A stretch of 64,000 bases of DNA from Hysterangium stoloniferum (lineage: Eukaryota > Basidiomycota > Agaricomycetes > Hysterangiales > Hysterangiaceae). The stretch is taken from contig WHVD01000023.1 of assembly GCA_015178975.1 (NCBI GenBank), positions 124,001-188,000 of the forward strand, given 5' to 3'. Every line of letters begins with the position of its first letter. The first letter of the stretch is position 1. Position numbers and translations under genes: made by a program. Shown piece after piece: positions 11,797-22,421 of the stretch. Under the pieces are notes generated by a model, which worked only from the letters and a program-made list of their open reading frames with translations, was not told where the DNA came from and did not search any database.

Positions 11797-12321
11797 CCAA
11801 AACATGTCCCATCAACACAAAGATATACAAAATGGAGCATATTGCAAAGCAATTATATCACTATTGTCACAATACATGCAGAACCCCAGCCATCCACATT
11901 GGGAAACCATAAAGAGAGTCTTCCAGTACCTGAAAGGAAAGTGAGACAAATGGTTAGTGATTGGTAACAAGCATGACAACTCACACAATGGCATCAGTAT
12001 TTGATATCTGGATATGTTGTCAACATGGATAGAGGCACAATTTCCTGGAATTCGAAAAAGAAACCTATCACTGCACAATCATTGATAGAAGCAGAATATA
12101 TAGCTGTGAGTCACATTACAAAGGAGTTCTTTTGGACACAGGCATTTAAAGCCAAAATCACTCACTCACTCACTCATCCTATCACTGTCAATTGCGATTG
12201 CCGATCCACAATTCCAATTATCAAGAATGGTAAATTTCACATTCGCTGTCACAACCATCACAAGTCACAACATTGTCACAAACAATCAAAGGTAATATTC
12301 AACAACTCTTCGACTCGATAA
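11797..12321 (+). pseudogene. Second copia remnant, RNase H part
   Basis: This is the continuation of the copia element broken at 9418. Near 11870-11940 it reads a PSHPHWETIKRVFQYLKGK stretch (RT-RNase H connection). At 12001-12321 it reads ISGYVVNMDRGTISW, SLIEAEYIAVSHITKE and an NCDCRSTIPIIKNGKFH stretch, the RNase H core with the conserved Glu in EAEY and an Asp in the CDxRS motif. One frame change separates the two parts. The element ends near 12321; no matching LTR pair was found. Confidence 0.8.
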
Positions 12322-13085
12322 ACCCAAACATTATTCAACAACATTGAATCTCTTTTGACATGTTTCATTTTGATGTCACAAATGATTTCATTATTAGTTC
12401 ATAATATAGTCATAACAATACAAATAAAAGCATAAAAGGGCCATGAAAGAAGTGAGGGAAGTCAGTCAAAGTATCTGTAAATTAGTGATACTAGTAATCT
12501 AACTTGTCATAACTTCTTCGACAAATACTTCCATGAGTTCTCGCAACTGGTAATAGCCTCTTACTTCATTGACAGGGCAAATATATACTTCGTTGAATGA
12601 GGCTTTCAAGTTCAAACAGTAGAATATTATTTGACTTTATTGAAGAATAATTGATTTGTGACATTCACACAAAACTCACTGATAATCAAAATCACTTTAT
12701 TTGTGATGTAGCTATGAGATGACTTAGGGTTTAAGGTTTTAAGGTAATAGGCTTATGTCAGGCATATTAGTTAAGCTGGAATGTAATAATGTTGGGCAAC
12801 TGTATAGTTCATATTAAGTGAACTATACTATATATATGGAAGTATGACTGATAGCATAATCTCTTGTATGAAAACCTTCATTGAGATATATGCTCCACTA
12901 AGAGGGACGCAAAGCTATTATACAAGCTATTGATGAAATAAGATCTTAAAGCTCATGAATTTCAAGCAATGATGAATATAATTTCCATTTGCCCCTCTGT
13001 GTCTCATAGGAGGCAAACAGATAGTGTAAGTACAAGAAATCTATACTAGTTATATACGCCTTGAGAACAATAGATATATAGCAAC
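12322..13085. other. AT-rich, no gene seen
   Basis: Probably includes the 3' untranslated part of the copia remnant, then unassigned AT-rich sequence up to the sharp left edge of the palindrome at about 13086. No open frame with a recognisable domain. Confidence 0.4.
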
Positions 13086-13811
13086 AAAGTGTACTTGATT
13101 CTTTGTTTCAAATCCTTTGTTCGTTATTGAAGTTGAATTACCCGCTTCGGTTTTGATATCGCTTTATTTATACCTCGCGACATCTCGCTTATATTACTTG
13201 GCTTTCTTCTCTGATTGGTCTGCTCTTCGTCTTCGATCCGATTTGCACTCCCTTCGTTGCATTGAAGATACTCAATGAATTATGATCTGAATCACATCGA
13301 TGTAGAGTTTTACATAGAATCTAGATACCCCTCAGTGCCTTCCCGATAATACATAATTGTCCAGGTTTGCATTGCACTGTATACTCGGCCAAAGTTTGTC
13401 TGCAAACGGGTATTATTAACGCAATTTATAGTGTTCTACTAGTAATAGGGTGTTTCATTATATTAGGATGCCGCGTAAAATCCTAAACATAGTGAGCGCT
13501 GGTATGATGCCGCATAAAAAATTAAATCCTGCAGGCCGACCCATTGATGACTGCGTTTAAAGTTCATTTTTGATCTGTGTCACATCTGTTCAAAATTCGG
13601 TATGCTTCCTTAACTTAATCGGCAGGTCTGTGAGGCTTAATTTATTTGACTAATCGTGATCACAGTCTGGATATATTATCAGAATCAGTCTGAAAGTGTG
13701 ACCCTTAATGTAGCAGTTTCTAGCAGGCATGTCTTTCTATCACTGTAACCATCATCTATGTCTAGGATTTAGTCCATCTAAAATATCCCGCCCAAGAAAA
13801 CATTCTCACCT

Positions 13812-14205
13812 TTAACAATCCTTGAGGCCCCTCGCGCAACACTTAAAGGCGCTGGTGCAATGTCCATCACAACAGGCTTGCAATGAAACACATCATTAGC
13901 TTGTATGGTCTACTCTTTCATAAATTGTTTTTCTTACTATCTCCGCAGCAAGTGTCGGTGTCCAGGCAACACCCCACATTAGACACACAAAATTTTCTGC
14001 CTTGCTTGCACCAAAACCCTCTAGGAAGCAACCCCCCAGGACTCCACAGAGGATCGGACGGGGCATGCCTAACGGATTCCACAGCAGGAACCCGAATGCC
14101 TGTTAGTGCCACAGGGTGCTCTCCCGTCTCAGTATCCGTACAAGAAACAAGGTAAGGGAGCGCGAGGAGGAAAAGATAGCTGACAGTAGAGCGGAAGGTG
14201 AGCAT
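13812..14205 (-). CDS. Small secreted 12-cysteine protein, left copy (two exons)
   Basis: Exon 1 is 14205-13938, the intron 13937-13877 (61 nt, GTAAG donor, GCTAATG branch-like site, GCAAG acceptor) and exon 2 13876-13812; phase 1, 110 residues. The ATG at 14205 is chosen because a hydrophobic signal peptide (residues about 1-21, ending VSC-TD) starts there. Residues about 25-60 form a Cys-free spacer. The C-terminal 45 or so residues hold 12 cysteines in single and CC pairs (CCLDTDTCCG, then CCDGHCT and FKCC), enough for six disulfides. I expect an extracellular or host-apoplast protein, possibly a symbiosis or virulence effector or a defence peptide; no family was recognised. It is divergent (head to head) with the paralogue at 18825. 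A TATA-like element lies at 14256-14262. The frame is intact, unlike nearly all surrounding sequence. Confidence 0.8.
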
Positions 14206-14255
14206 GGCCGTTCGATGAGGGGCTGAGGATGCAGTGGAACGCAACAAAATGAGGT

Positions 14256-14262
14256 GTTATAA
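14256..14262 (-). promoter_or_regulatory. TATA-like box of left secreted-protein gene
   Basis: On the minus strand CTTATAAC lies about 50 bp upstream of the ATG at 14205. The equivalent position in the right copy is a canonical TATAAAA. Confidence 0.5.
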
Positions 14263-14865
14263 GCGAACGAGGCTAGAATCGGTTATATTTTGGTGTACTA
14301 AAGTGGTAACCATTTGTATTTCATCGCGCCTGAGCTCAAAGATCATACTTAAGCTTCTGGCCATTAAAAAGAAAACTTTTTGGCTTGAATTCCTACTTCC
14401 ACGTCAACAATTTTTCTGCGAGAAGTGGGAAACTAATTTTAATGAACCCCTGGGGGGCGACAATCGAAGGACTACTGCTGGATCCCTATAGAGGCCGGGT
14501 CCCGCACAGGCGTTTTTGAGGCCTTAAGCCAGCCCAAAGTCTGGCTCAATATCATGGGAAGGCCAGATTTTTTGTCTGGCTGGTCTTGGGACGGAGAATG
14601 CGCTCAGGACTGATTATTTGTCCGGGTGTGAGAGGTACGTGTGAAAGGTCGAGTGTTCGGTCTCGGTATCTGTATGGTTTTTGAAGAGTCCGATTCGATT
14701 GGGAAGGTCTTTGAGGTAGAGGGTGCTGTAGTAGGTGTGGTGTCTGCAAGTAGGTTTACGAGGAGAGGTAGTCCGAGCTGGCGTCTCCTTCTCCTTTCTG
14801 CGCGAGTGAGCAGTGGTGTCGGTGTGGATGGTGAGCGAGGCACGGTGGATGGTTGTCCTTAGTCG

Positions 14866-15214
14866 ATGACAAAAAAAAAGTGCAGGAGCAAATTTGAGTT
14901 AACAATGCTGCCCGAGCACTCCGCCGTAATGAGAGAAGGGACTTGGCTTCCCGCTTATCTGAACCCTCTTCCAGTTCCACATCTACGACAAAAATCAGTG
15001 TCAAACTCCCATGATTGGCCATTGACCAATGAAGAAAGGAGACTACTCCAAGAACACCAAGGCTGTATTCGTTGTAGCACCTTCTACGCTGTCCGATTCC
15101 TGCCCTATGAAGATAAACAATTCCTGGCCAGATGCTAGCACCTACACACCACTTACCATATCAATGACCCGTGCAGCTGCACCTCGTACCACTGGGATGA
15201 ATGTGGAGGAGTAA
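14866..15214 (+). pseudogene. Gag-like zinc-knuckle fragment, left arm
   Basis: The plus-strand frame contains LTNEERRLLQEHQGCIRC, then a frame change, then SDSCP, WPDASTYTPLT and ARTTG-like sequence. It is the segment around a CX2CX6HX4C knuckle of a type I recall from agaricomycete gypsy Gag proteins. The knuckle is broken here by a frameshift that removes the GHR stretch still present in the right arm. Its direction is opposite to the secreted-protein gene in the same arm. Confidence 0.55.
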
Positions 15215-16026
15215 GTGGTTCATGGATTTTCTCCTATCATGACACGAAGGCTGAAAACAATGTTTAGCTTCCCTGCATTATAATATCCTCCAAGTCCTCA
15301 TGAGCACCAGCAGAACCCCAGAGGCGGAAATATTTATTTTATTTTAGGAATTGCAGTCAGCTCGGTTCAAGACGAAACACAATATTGTTCGTACCTTCTG
15401 AATATATTGGCTGATATTAATTTTCCACTTCTCGGGTTAAAAAAAACTTTTTATTCGCGTAGGAGCTTGTTTGTAGACGACGAGTGTTCTTTGTAATTCT
15501 TTGTAATAGGAATGTTTTCGTTTTTAAGCTCCGCCATCATGGAGTCAGCTCCCGCCACCTTTGTCTCTCGCCACCAGGCACTACTCAGCCCTCCCTGAGT
15601 AAATTTCTTTTTCTTGGAATATCCAGGACACAGCTCTAAAGTTTATGGCGCGCGCCGGTATCATGCGAGGAATGCAGTATGATGCTCGTCATATATCCGA
15701 TCTCAATTTGTCGCAGAGTTATGGCATTCACACCTGAAACCAGCAGGATGCCCACTGCTAGCACCCTGATATTTTCATTTGGCACGAACAATGTTTAGCT
15801 ACCAAGTCTCCGTTAACGGGCCGCTCCGCATCTCAACCTGACATACGAGCAGTCCAAGGAGTGCATGATGCAAGGTCTGTGTTTCATACCATCATAGTCG
15901 CCACATCATCCTCTTCCACTTTCCCAACCCATACAATCCTCATATATATCGCATTTGTACCCTCCAATGCTGTCTCACAGGAATCCACATCCTATCTTCA
16001 ACCCCCACAAACTTCGAGTGTCAATG
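15215..16026. other. Palindrome arm, non-coding
   Basis: No gene seen. It is mirrored at 16990-17835. It includes a GC-rich GGCGCGCGCCGG patch near 15647 and an AAAAAAACTTTTT tract near 15440. Short frames such as 15861-16058 have no recognisable domain. Confidence 0.4.
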
Positions 16027-16317
16027 CAGCCATCATACTTGGGAAACTACAATCTTGAAACGCATCAACCCATGAATACATATGATATACAATTTCCAAC
16101 TCATCAGGTCCACCACACACAGCCTTCAGGTCAGCCGTCTCCCTTCACCAATATAGCACCAGGACTCTGTAATGTACCCAACCCTGTAGCTTATTTGAGT
16201 GCGGAATGCCTTGATTTATATAGTGTGTGATCCCGAGTGAGTACCCCATCCTACACTGGCCCAAACATTGATATCGTACCAAAGATGTGTGCCAATGTGC
16301 TTTGGAAAGTGTGTTAT

Positions 16318-16816
16318 AGCATTTACTCTTGTATTTGTTCCATGCCTCCAATGGGTCAGGCGCTGAGACTTTCCAAGCCCAGAAAGGCGCTGCACTCGTC
16401 ATGAAGTAAATGGATCTCGTCGATGATGGTCAAACAAACGAGATTTGTATACCTGATGTCATTTCGTTTATGTACGATGACATCCATGTTTCGGGAGTGT
16501 AACAATAGTTTGTGTTTTAGCAACCTGCTGGCATTTCGTGTTGCTATTGATAATGGTTGTACACTCTATTGGATTCGCGACCTGTTGCTTTATCTCTGTG
16601 GTTGGACGACTTCCCATTGCAACAAGCATGGGTGGAAGGTTTTAGGTGTATTTTGATGCATTGACAATCATCTCTCAAATTTAAACATCATTCATATCCC
16701 ACAGTCCATATGGCACCTTTACGCAACATATCACTGCCATACAACCGAGTCATTCATTAAGGACAGCATTTTATCCACACATTAGAATGGTGTAATGTAT
16801 CCTTATTTTAATATAT
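16318..16816. other. Palindrome centre (spacer)
   Basis: About 500 bp of unique sequence between the two arms, large enough to act as the loop of the inverted repeat. A 77-codon plus frame (16423-16656) has no recognisable domain. Confidence 0.6.
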
Positions 16817-17837
16817 AACACACTTTCCAAGCATACAAAAACCAACCATTTCAAATCTCTAAGCACACGCACAGTGAATGTCAAAACACCATCAACGGCA
16901 ATTGCGTGATACATTGGCACACATCTTTGGTACGATATCAATGTTTGGGCCAGTGTAGGATGGGGTACTCACTCGGGATCACACTATACATTGACACTCG
17001 AAGTTTGTGGGGGTTGAAGATAGGATGTGGATTCCTGTGAGACAGCATTGGAGGGTACAAATGCGATATATATGAGGATTGTATGGGTTGGGAAAGTGGA
17101 AGAGGATGATGTGGCGACTATGATGGTATGAAACACAGACCTTACATCATGCACTCACTCCTTGGACTGCGCGTATGTCAGGTTGAGATGCGGAGCGGCC
17201 CGTTAACGGAGACTTGGTAGCTAAACATTGTTCGTGCCAAATGAAAATATCAGGGTGCTAGCAGTGGGCATCCTGCTGGTTTCGAGTGTGAATGCCATAA
17301 CTCTGCGACAAATTGAGATCGGATATATGACGAGCATCATACTGCATTCCTCGCATGATACCGGCGCGCGCAATAAACTTTAGAGCTGTGTCCGGGTGGA
17401 TATTCCAAGAAAAAGAAATTTACTCAAGGGAGGGCTGAGTGGCGAGAGACAAGGTGGCGGGAGCTGACTCCATGATGGCGGAGCTTAAAAACGAAAACAT
17501 TCCTATTACAAAGAATTACAAAGAACACTCGTCGTCTACAAACAAGCTCCTACGCGAATAAAAAGTTTTTTTAACCCGAGAAGTGGAAAATTAATATCAG
17601 CCTATATATTCAGAAGGTACGAACAATATTGTGTTTCGTCTTGAACCGAGCTGACTGCAATTTCTAAAATAAAATAAATATTTCCGCCTCTGGGGTTCTG
17701 CTGGTGCTCATGAGGACTTGGGGGATATTATAATGCAGGGAAGCTAAACATGAAACATAATCGTAATATATGATTCCCAATTACGTTAGAGATATGTTCA
17801 GCCTTCGTGTCATGATGTGAGTAAATCAATGAACCAC

Positions 17838-18120
17838 TTACTCCTCCACAGTCATCCCAGTGGTACGAGGTGCAGCTGCACGGGCCATTGATATGGTAAG
17901 TGGTGTGTATGTACTAGCATCTGGCCAGGAGTTGTTTGTCCTCGTCGGGCAGGAATCGGACCGATGTCCAGCGTAGAAGGTACGACAACGAATATAGCTC
18001 TTCGAGTAGCCTTCTTTCTTCATCGGTCAATGCTCAACCGTGGGAACTTGACACTGGTTTTTGTCGTAGACGTGGAACTGGAAGAGGGTTCAGATAAGCG
18101 GGAAGCTAAGTCCCTTCTCT
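17838..18120 (-). pseudogene. Gag-like zinc-knuckle fragment, right arm
   Basis: The minus-strand frame 18023-17838 contains the complete knuckle IRCRTFYAGHRSDSC (C-x2-C-x6-H-x4-C) followed by WPDASTYTPLT. The upstream frame with PAYLNPLP and LRQKPVSS-like residues lies in the next frame near 18030-18120, so there is a frameshift just before the knuckle. The left arm is broken at a different place, so the ancestral copy was less damaged than either. Confidence 0.6.
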
Positions 18121-18768
18121 CATTACGGCGGAGTGCTCGGGCAGCATTGTTAGCTCAAATTTGCTCTTTTTTTTGACATCGACTAAGGACAACCATCCAC
18201 ACCGACACCACGACTCACTCGCGCAGAAACGAGAAGGATGCCAGTTCGGACTACCTCCTCTCCTCGTAAACCTACTTGCAGACACCACACCTACAGCACC
18301 CTCTATCTCAAAGACCTTCCCAATCGAATCGGAATCTTCGGAAACCGATACAGATGCCGAGACCGAATACTCGACCTTTCAAACGTACCTCTCACACTCG
18401 GACAAATAATCAGTCCTGAGCGCATTCTCCGTCCCAAGACCAGCCAGACAAAATATCTGGCCTTCCAATGATATTGAGCGCCTCATAGCCAGACTTTGGG
18501 CTGGCATAATGCCTCAAAAACGCCTGTGTGGGACCCGGCCTCTAGGGATCCAGCAGTAGTCCTTCGATTGTCACCCCCAGGGGTTCATTAAGATTACTTT
18601 TCCACTTCTCGGGGAAAAATTGTTGACGAGGAAGTAGGAATTCAAGCCAAAAAGTTTTCTTTTTAATGGCCAGAAGCTTAAGTATGATCTTTGAGCTCAG
18701 CCGGGATGAAATACAAATGGTTACCACTTTCGTCCACCAAAATCTAACCGATTCCAGCCTCGTTCTCT

Positions 18769-18775
18769 TATAAAA
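18769..18775 (+). promoter_or_regulatory. TATA box of right secreted-protein gene
   Basis: TATAAAA lies 56 bp upstream of the ATG at 18825, a normal distance for a fungal core promoter. Confidence 0.65.
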
Positions 18776-18824
18776 CCTCATTTTGTTGCTTTCCACTGCA
18801 TCCTCAGCCCCTCATCGAACGGCC

Positions 18825-19220
18825 ATGCTCACCTCCCGCTCTACTGTCAGTTATCTCCTCTTCCTCGCGCTCCCTTACCTTGTTTCTTGTACGGATATTG
18901 AGACGGGCGAACACCCTGTGGTACTCACAGGCGTTCGGGTTCCTGCTGTAGAACCCGTTAGGCATGCCCCGTTCGATCCTCTGTGGAGTCCTGGGGGGGG
19001 GTTGGCTCCTAGAGGGTTTGGATGCAGCAAGGGCAGAAAATTTTGTGCGTCTAATTTGGGGTGTTGCCTGGACACCGAAACGTGCTGCGGAGAGGGTACG
19101 AAAAACAATTTATGAAAGAGCAGAACATACAAGCTAATGATGTGTTTCATGCAAGACTGTTGTGATGGACATTGCACCGCCACATTTAAGTGTTGCAAGA
19201 AGGGCATCAACAAATGTTAA
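18825..19220 (+). CDS. Small secreted 12-cysteine protein, right copy (two exons)
   Basis: Exon 1 is 18825-19095, the intron 19096-19155 (60 nt, GTACG donor, GCTAATG branch-like site, GCAAG acceptor) and exon 2 19156-19220; phase 1, 111 residues. Without splicing the frame ends at 19115 and loses the last six cysteines. The signal peptide is residues about 1-21. The mature protein has a Cys-free spacer followed by 12 cysteines with the same spacing as the left copy (CCLDTETCCG, CCDGHCT, FKCC, terminal C). Exon structure, intron phase and all cysteines are shared with the left paralogue. Many other residues differ, most densely in exon 2. Function unknown; a secreted effector-like or defence role is an inference from size, signal peptide and disulfide richness only. 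Confidence 0.82.
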
Positions 19221-19938
19221 AGGTTTAAAGGTGAGAATGTTTTCTTGGGCGGGATATTTTAGATGGACTAAATCCTAGACATAGACGTTGGTAACAGTGA
19301 TAGAAAGACATGCCTACTAGAAACTGTTGCATTAAGAGTCACACTTTCAGACTGATTCTGATATATCCAGATTGTGATCACGATTAGACCTGCCAATTAA
19401 GTTAAGGAAGCATACCCAATTTTGAACAGATGTGACACAGACCAAAAATGAAACTTTAAACGCAGTCATCAATTGGTCGGCCTGCAGGATTTAATTTTTT
19501 ATGCGGCATCATACCATCGCTCACTATGTTTAGGATTTTACGCGGCATCCTAATATAATGAAACACCCTATTACTAGTAGAACACTATAAATCGCGTTAA
19601 TAATACCCATTTGCAGACAAACTTTGGACGAGCATACAGTGCAAGGCAAACCTGGGCAATTATTTATTATCGGGAAGGCACTGACAGGTAGGGGTATCTA
19701 GATTCTATGTGAAACTCTACATCGATGTGATTTAGATAAAAATTTATTGAGTATCTTCAATGCAATGAAGGCAGTGCAAATCGCATCGAAGACGAAGAGC
19801 AGACCAACCAGAGAAAAAAACCAAGTAATATAAGCGAGGTGTCGTCGAGGTATAAAATAAAGCGATATCAAAACCGAAACGGTACTTCAACTTCAATAAC
19901 AAACAAGGGATTCGAAACAAAAAATCAAAGTACACTTT

Positions 19939-20792
19939 TCTTCAAAAAACACACTATCACATCACATAATCACATACTCCTTCTCCTGCGTGTTGTAATC
20001 CTGGCCGTCTTACCACAGTCACATATTACCGATCAGTCACTGCACCACAGGCACATTACGGATCAGGCCTCTATTGTTCAAATGAATTCCTTTGTCCTTC
20101 GACGGGACCGGTTCCTTTTCGATCAAGCCTCTATTGTCTGAACGCATTCCCTTTGTCCTTCAATAGGACCGGTTCCCTTGTTCTTCCGTTTTCGACGTAT
20201 CTTTTGTTCTCCAGTCTGTGATATCGACACCTCATTGTTCTGTGAAAGATATATTAATCCTCAGGAAACATAGCTAGAAAGTAGAAGCTTCCACTTGTAT
20301 TTTCCACCTTACACTACTATTTGAACAAAGAAAGCTTAGTCCTGTTTGCATCGATTGAGTGAGGTCACACCGCGACCTTACACGTGTCCTCATTCTGGAA
20401 GGAAGATTCATGGCTAAACAGTGTTGACCTTTGGAATCCTCCAGCTTTATTGAGAGCATACAAGTCACTTTATGGAACCTAGCAGACTATATGTGGTTCC
20501 TCTGACAGTTAAACATTCATTTTTTCTCCATTGTGAGGATGTCTGAATTTTCTACTTCATTTCCTTCTGTTCTTTGTTCTTTTGTAATGACTTACATCCC
20601 ATTATTCATTTCTATCACTTCCAGACTTCACCAATCCTCATATTTCAGCCCAATCTCTTCATGCTAGCAACTGAGGGGAGTTTTCATTAAATATGTAAAT
20701 ACAGGAAACATAAATTTGCCAAACCTTTCCTATCTTGCACCACCATCATTGCCTTTTTTGAACCCTATTAAACTACTGTACCATACCATTGT
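19939..20792. other. No gene seen; contains a direct repeat
   Basis: AT-rich stretch between the palindrome and a broken ORF3 copy. The 60-bp duplication at 20061-20180 is listed separately. The stretch 20181-20792 holds no recognisable protein; its last part may be the promoter and leader of ORF3 copy 1. Confidence 0.4.
20061..20180 (+). repeat. 60-bp imperfect tandem duplication
   Basis: The units are 20061-20120 and 20121-20180, each starting GATCARGCCTCTATTGT and ending with a GGACCGGTTCC block. Several differences are C/T or G/A. Confidence 0.75.
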
Positions 20793-21690
20793 ATGATGTC
20801 TCTAAACAACCAAGCCAAATCAAAACTCCCTAACTTCAAGAGAATCCCAAGAACTCCAGCAGCTAGTCCCCCTGCAGCTGTGATTTCTGGCCCAGTTTAC
20901 TTGCCTCATATGGAACACATTGAGAGCAGTTGGCCGAGCCTAGGGCCTCCCAATCAACTACATGGCCATTGTCATGAGGAAGATGGGGTAGTATTGAAGG
21001 CAATTGGGACACCCCTATCAAGCTCCTCTGTCCTGTTCCCACACCTGAGGAGGAAGCTATTTAGCAAATGGAGGGTGAGGAGTTCAGAGAGAGGAGCCAG
21101 AGGGAAGCAAATGGAATTAAGAAAAGGAAAAGAGTTGAGTGTGGGGAGACACAAGGGGAGTGGCACACCTGGAAGGAATACCATCTAAACACAAAAGGAG
21201 GGCATTAAGGAAGAAAGAAGGAGCAATGAATCTTACCCCCATTGCTCCACCAGAAGGATAGAAGTGGACTAACCTTGCAGAGGCCAACCCTAGCAATAAC
21301 AGAATCCCCTGCATCAGAGTGGTTGGTAGTCAGAAGGAAAAGGAAACGACCATGCTCTATGATTGGGAGCTCATCAGGAGGATCAAGCTATGAGATCACA
21401 CTAAGGTAGAGGGATGGAAATGAACTGCTCTCAAGGCTTACCCACAGGCACAGTCCCATAGAAAAGACCTATTGAATAGGGTCAGTAGACTCTTTGTCTG
21501 ATTTAGATGAGAGTCAGCAAGAGAATTCCACTTTGGACTTAAATATTTGGGTGAGGACTGTCATGAGGGATTTCTGCTCCTGAAACAAATTCATTTCACA
21601 TCCAGTGACCACAACCAATATCTGTATCCAAGTACACTGTCACCAGCACCTAACCTAATTGCCTTTACATTGGCTTCTTTATTATTGTGA
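20793..21690 (+). pseudogene. Gypsy D/E-lineage ORF3, copy 1 (broken)
   Basis: The first frame (20793-21188) begins with the conserved N-terminal motif KLPNFKRIPRTP, then a VESSWPSLGPP-like block. Further down, a broken frame near 21225-21400 reads IAPPEG, KWTNLAEA, IPCIRVVG and a LYDWELIRRIKL motif. These match, in the same order, the ORF3 copies at 47739-50270 and 56454-58371. Function unknown. The copy lacks the proline-rich and C-terminal parts and has several stops. Confidence 0.65.
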
Positions 21691-22050
21691 GGGGTACCCC
21701 TCTGGGGAATGTAACCATTTCATTGTATTATATTTCCTATATATTTCCTTATTTTTCTACTATTTTTTGACTAGATAATTCTTTGTTTACATGGATTTGC
21801 ATTAGTTCAAAGATCTATGTACATCTGTGGGTGGGAAGAGTCAAGTAAATTACCACTCAATGTGTGAGCAATATTGACTTGTAACAGTGTGATAGTGAGA
21901 TTGACTTATTAGAATAGTAGAAATTAAATGATATAAGAGTCTACTACTCTAATGATAGAAGTAGGATTGCCCTTCAAGGTGCAATCAATGAGATGAAATA
22001 CTTAAGAATGGAGATCGACCTCAAGGTACAATTGGGCTGATGGTAGTCAG
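21691..22050 (+). repeat. Possible truncated LTR downstream of ORF3 copy 1
   Basis: It begins TGTGAGGGGTACC, like family D (TGTGAGAGGTA), and follows an ORF3 remnant where a 3' LTR is expected. It diverges from D after the first bases and is cut by the family D LTR at 22051. There is no second copy to confirm it. Confidence 0.35.
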
Positions 22051-22421
22051 TGTGAGAGGTACTATAAAATATATTCTGAAATATAGTCAGGATGGACCCA
22101 CACTATATTTCGATTATTATTTCTATTTTTCTCTCTATTTAATCATACACATATATTAGTTTGATGATCTATGTATTCATATGGTACATAGACTCTTGTG
22201 GGTGCATACATACTAGACCTATGTACTCTAGCACCTATAGTTAGAACTCAGACACTTTTTACCCTGTAACCATGACTTGCCCAGACACCCACTTAGTGTC
22301 CTGCAAGTTGTGATTGGGGTATCATCTCGACCATCACAGATGGGCTTTAAATATCAGCACAATCACTGTTTCGAACTATATTAGTCGAAACTCAAATCAT
22401 TATCTTAATCCATGCAGACTA

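Larger units (their letters stand above)
13086..16317 (+). repeat. Left arm of a 6.85-kb imperfect palindrome
   Basis: The sequence matches 16817-19938 in reverse complement. Outer edges are the AAAGTGTACTT segment near 13086 and its complement ending near 19938; inner edges are GTGTGTTATA near 16317 and TATAACACAC near 16810. The left arm carries about 190 bp (roughly 16027-16213) absent from the right arm; the right arm carries about 90 bp near 16830-16920 absent here. Many substitutions and small indels show the duplication is not recent. Confidence 0.9.
16817..19938 (-). repeat. Right arm of the palindrome
   Basis: Reverse complement of 13086-16317, with the secreted-protein gene, the zinc-knuckle fragment and the intervening non-coding DNA in mirrored order. 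It ends near 19938 in AAAGTACACTTT; the outer neighbours of the two arms are unrelated. Confidence 0.9.

Noticed and set aside
18783-19115. Secreted-protein gene as an unspliced 110-codon frame starting at TTG 18783
   Set aside because: Both copies have an ATG at the signal peptide start and a phase-1 intron; splicing adds six cysteines and gives matching ends in both paralogues.
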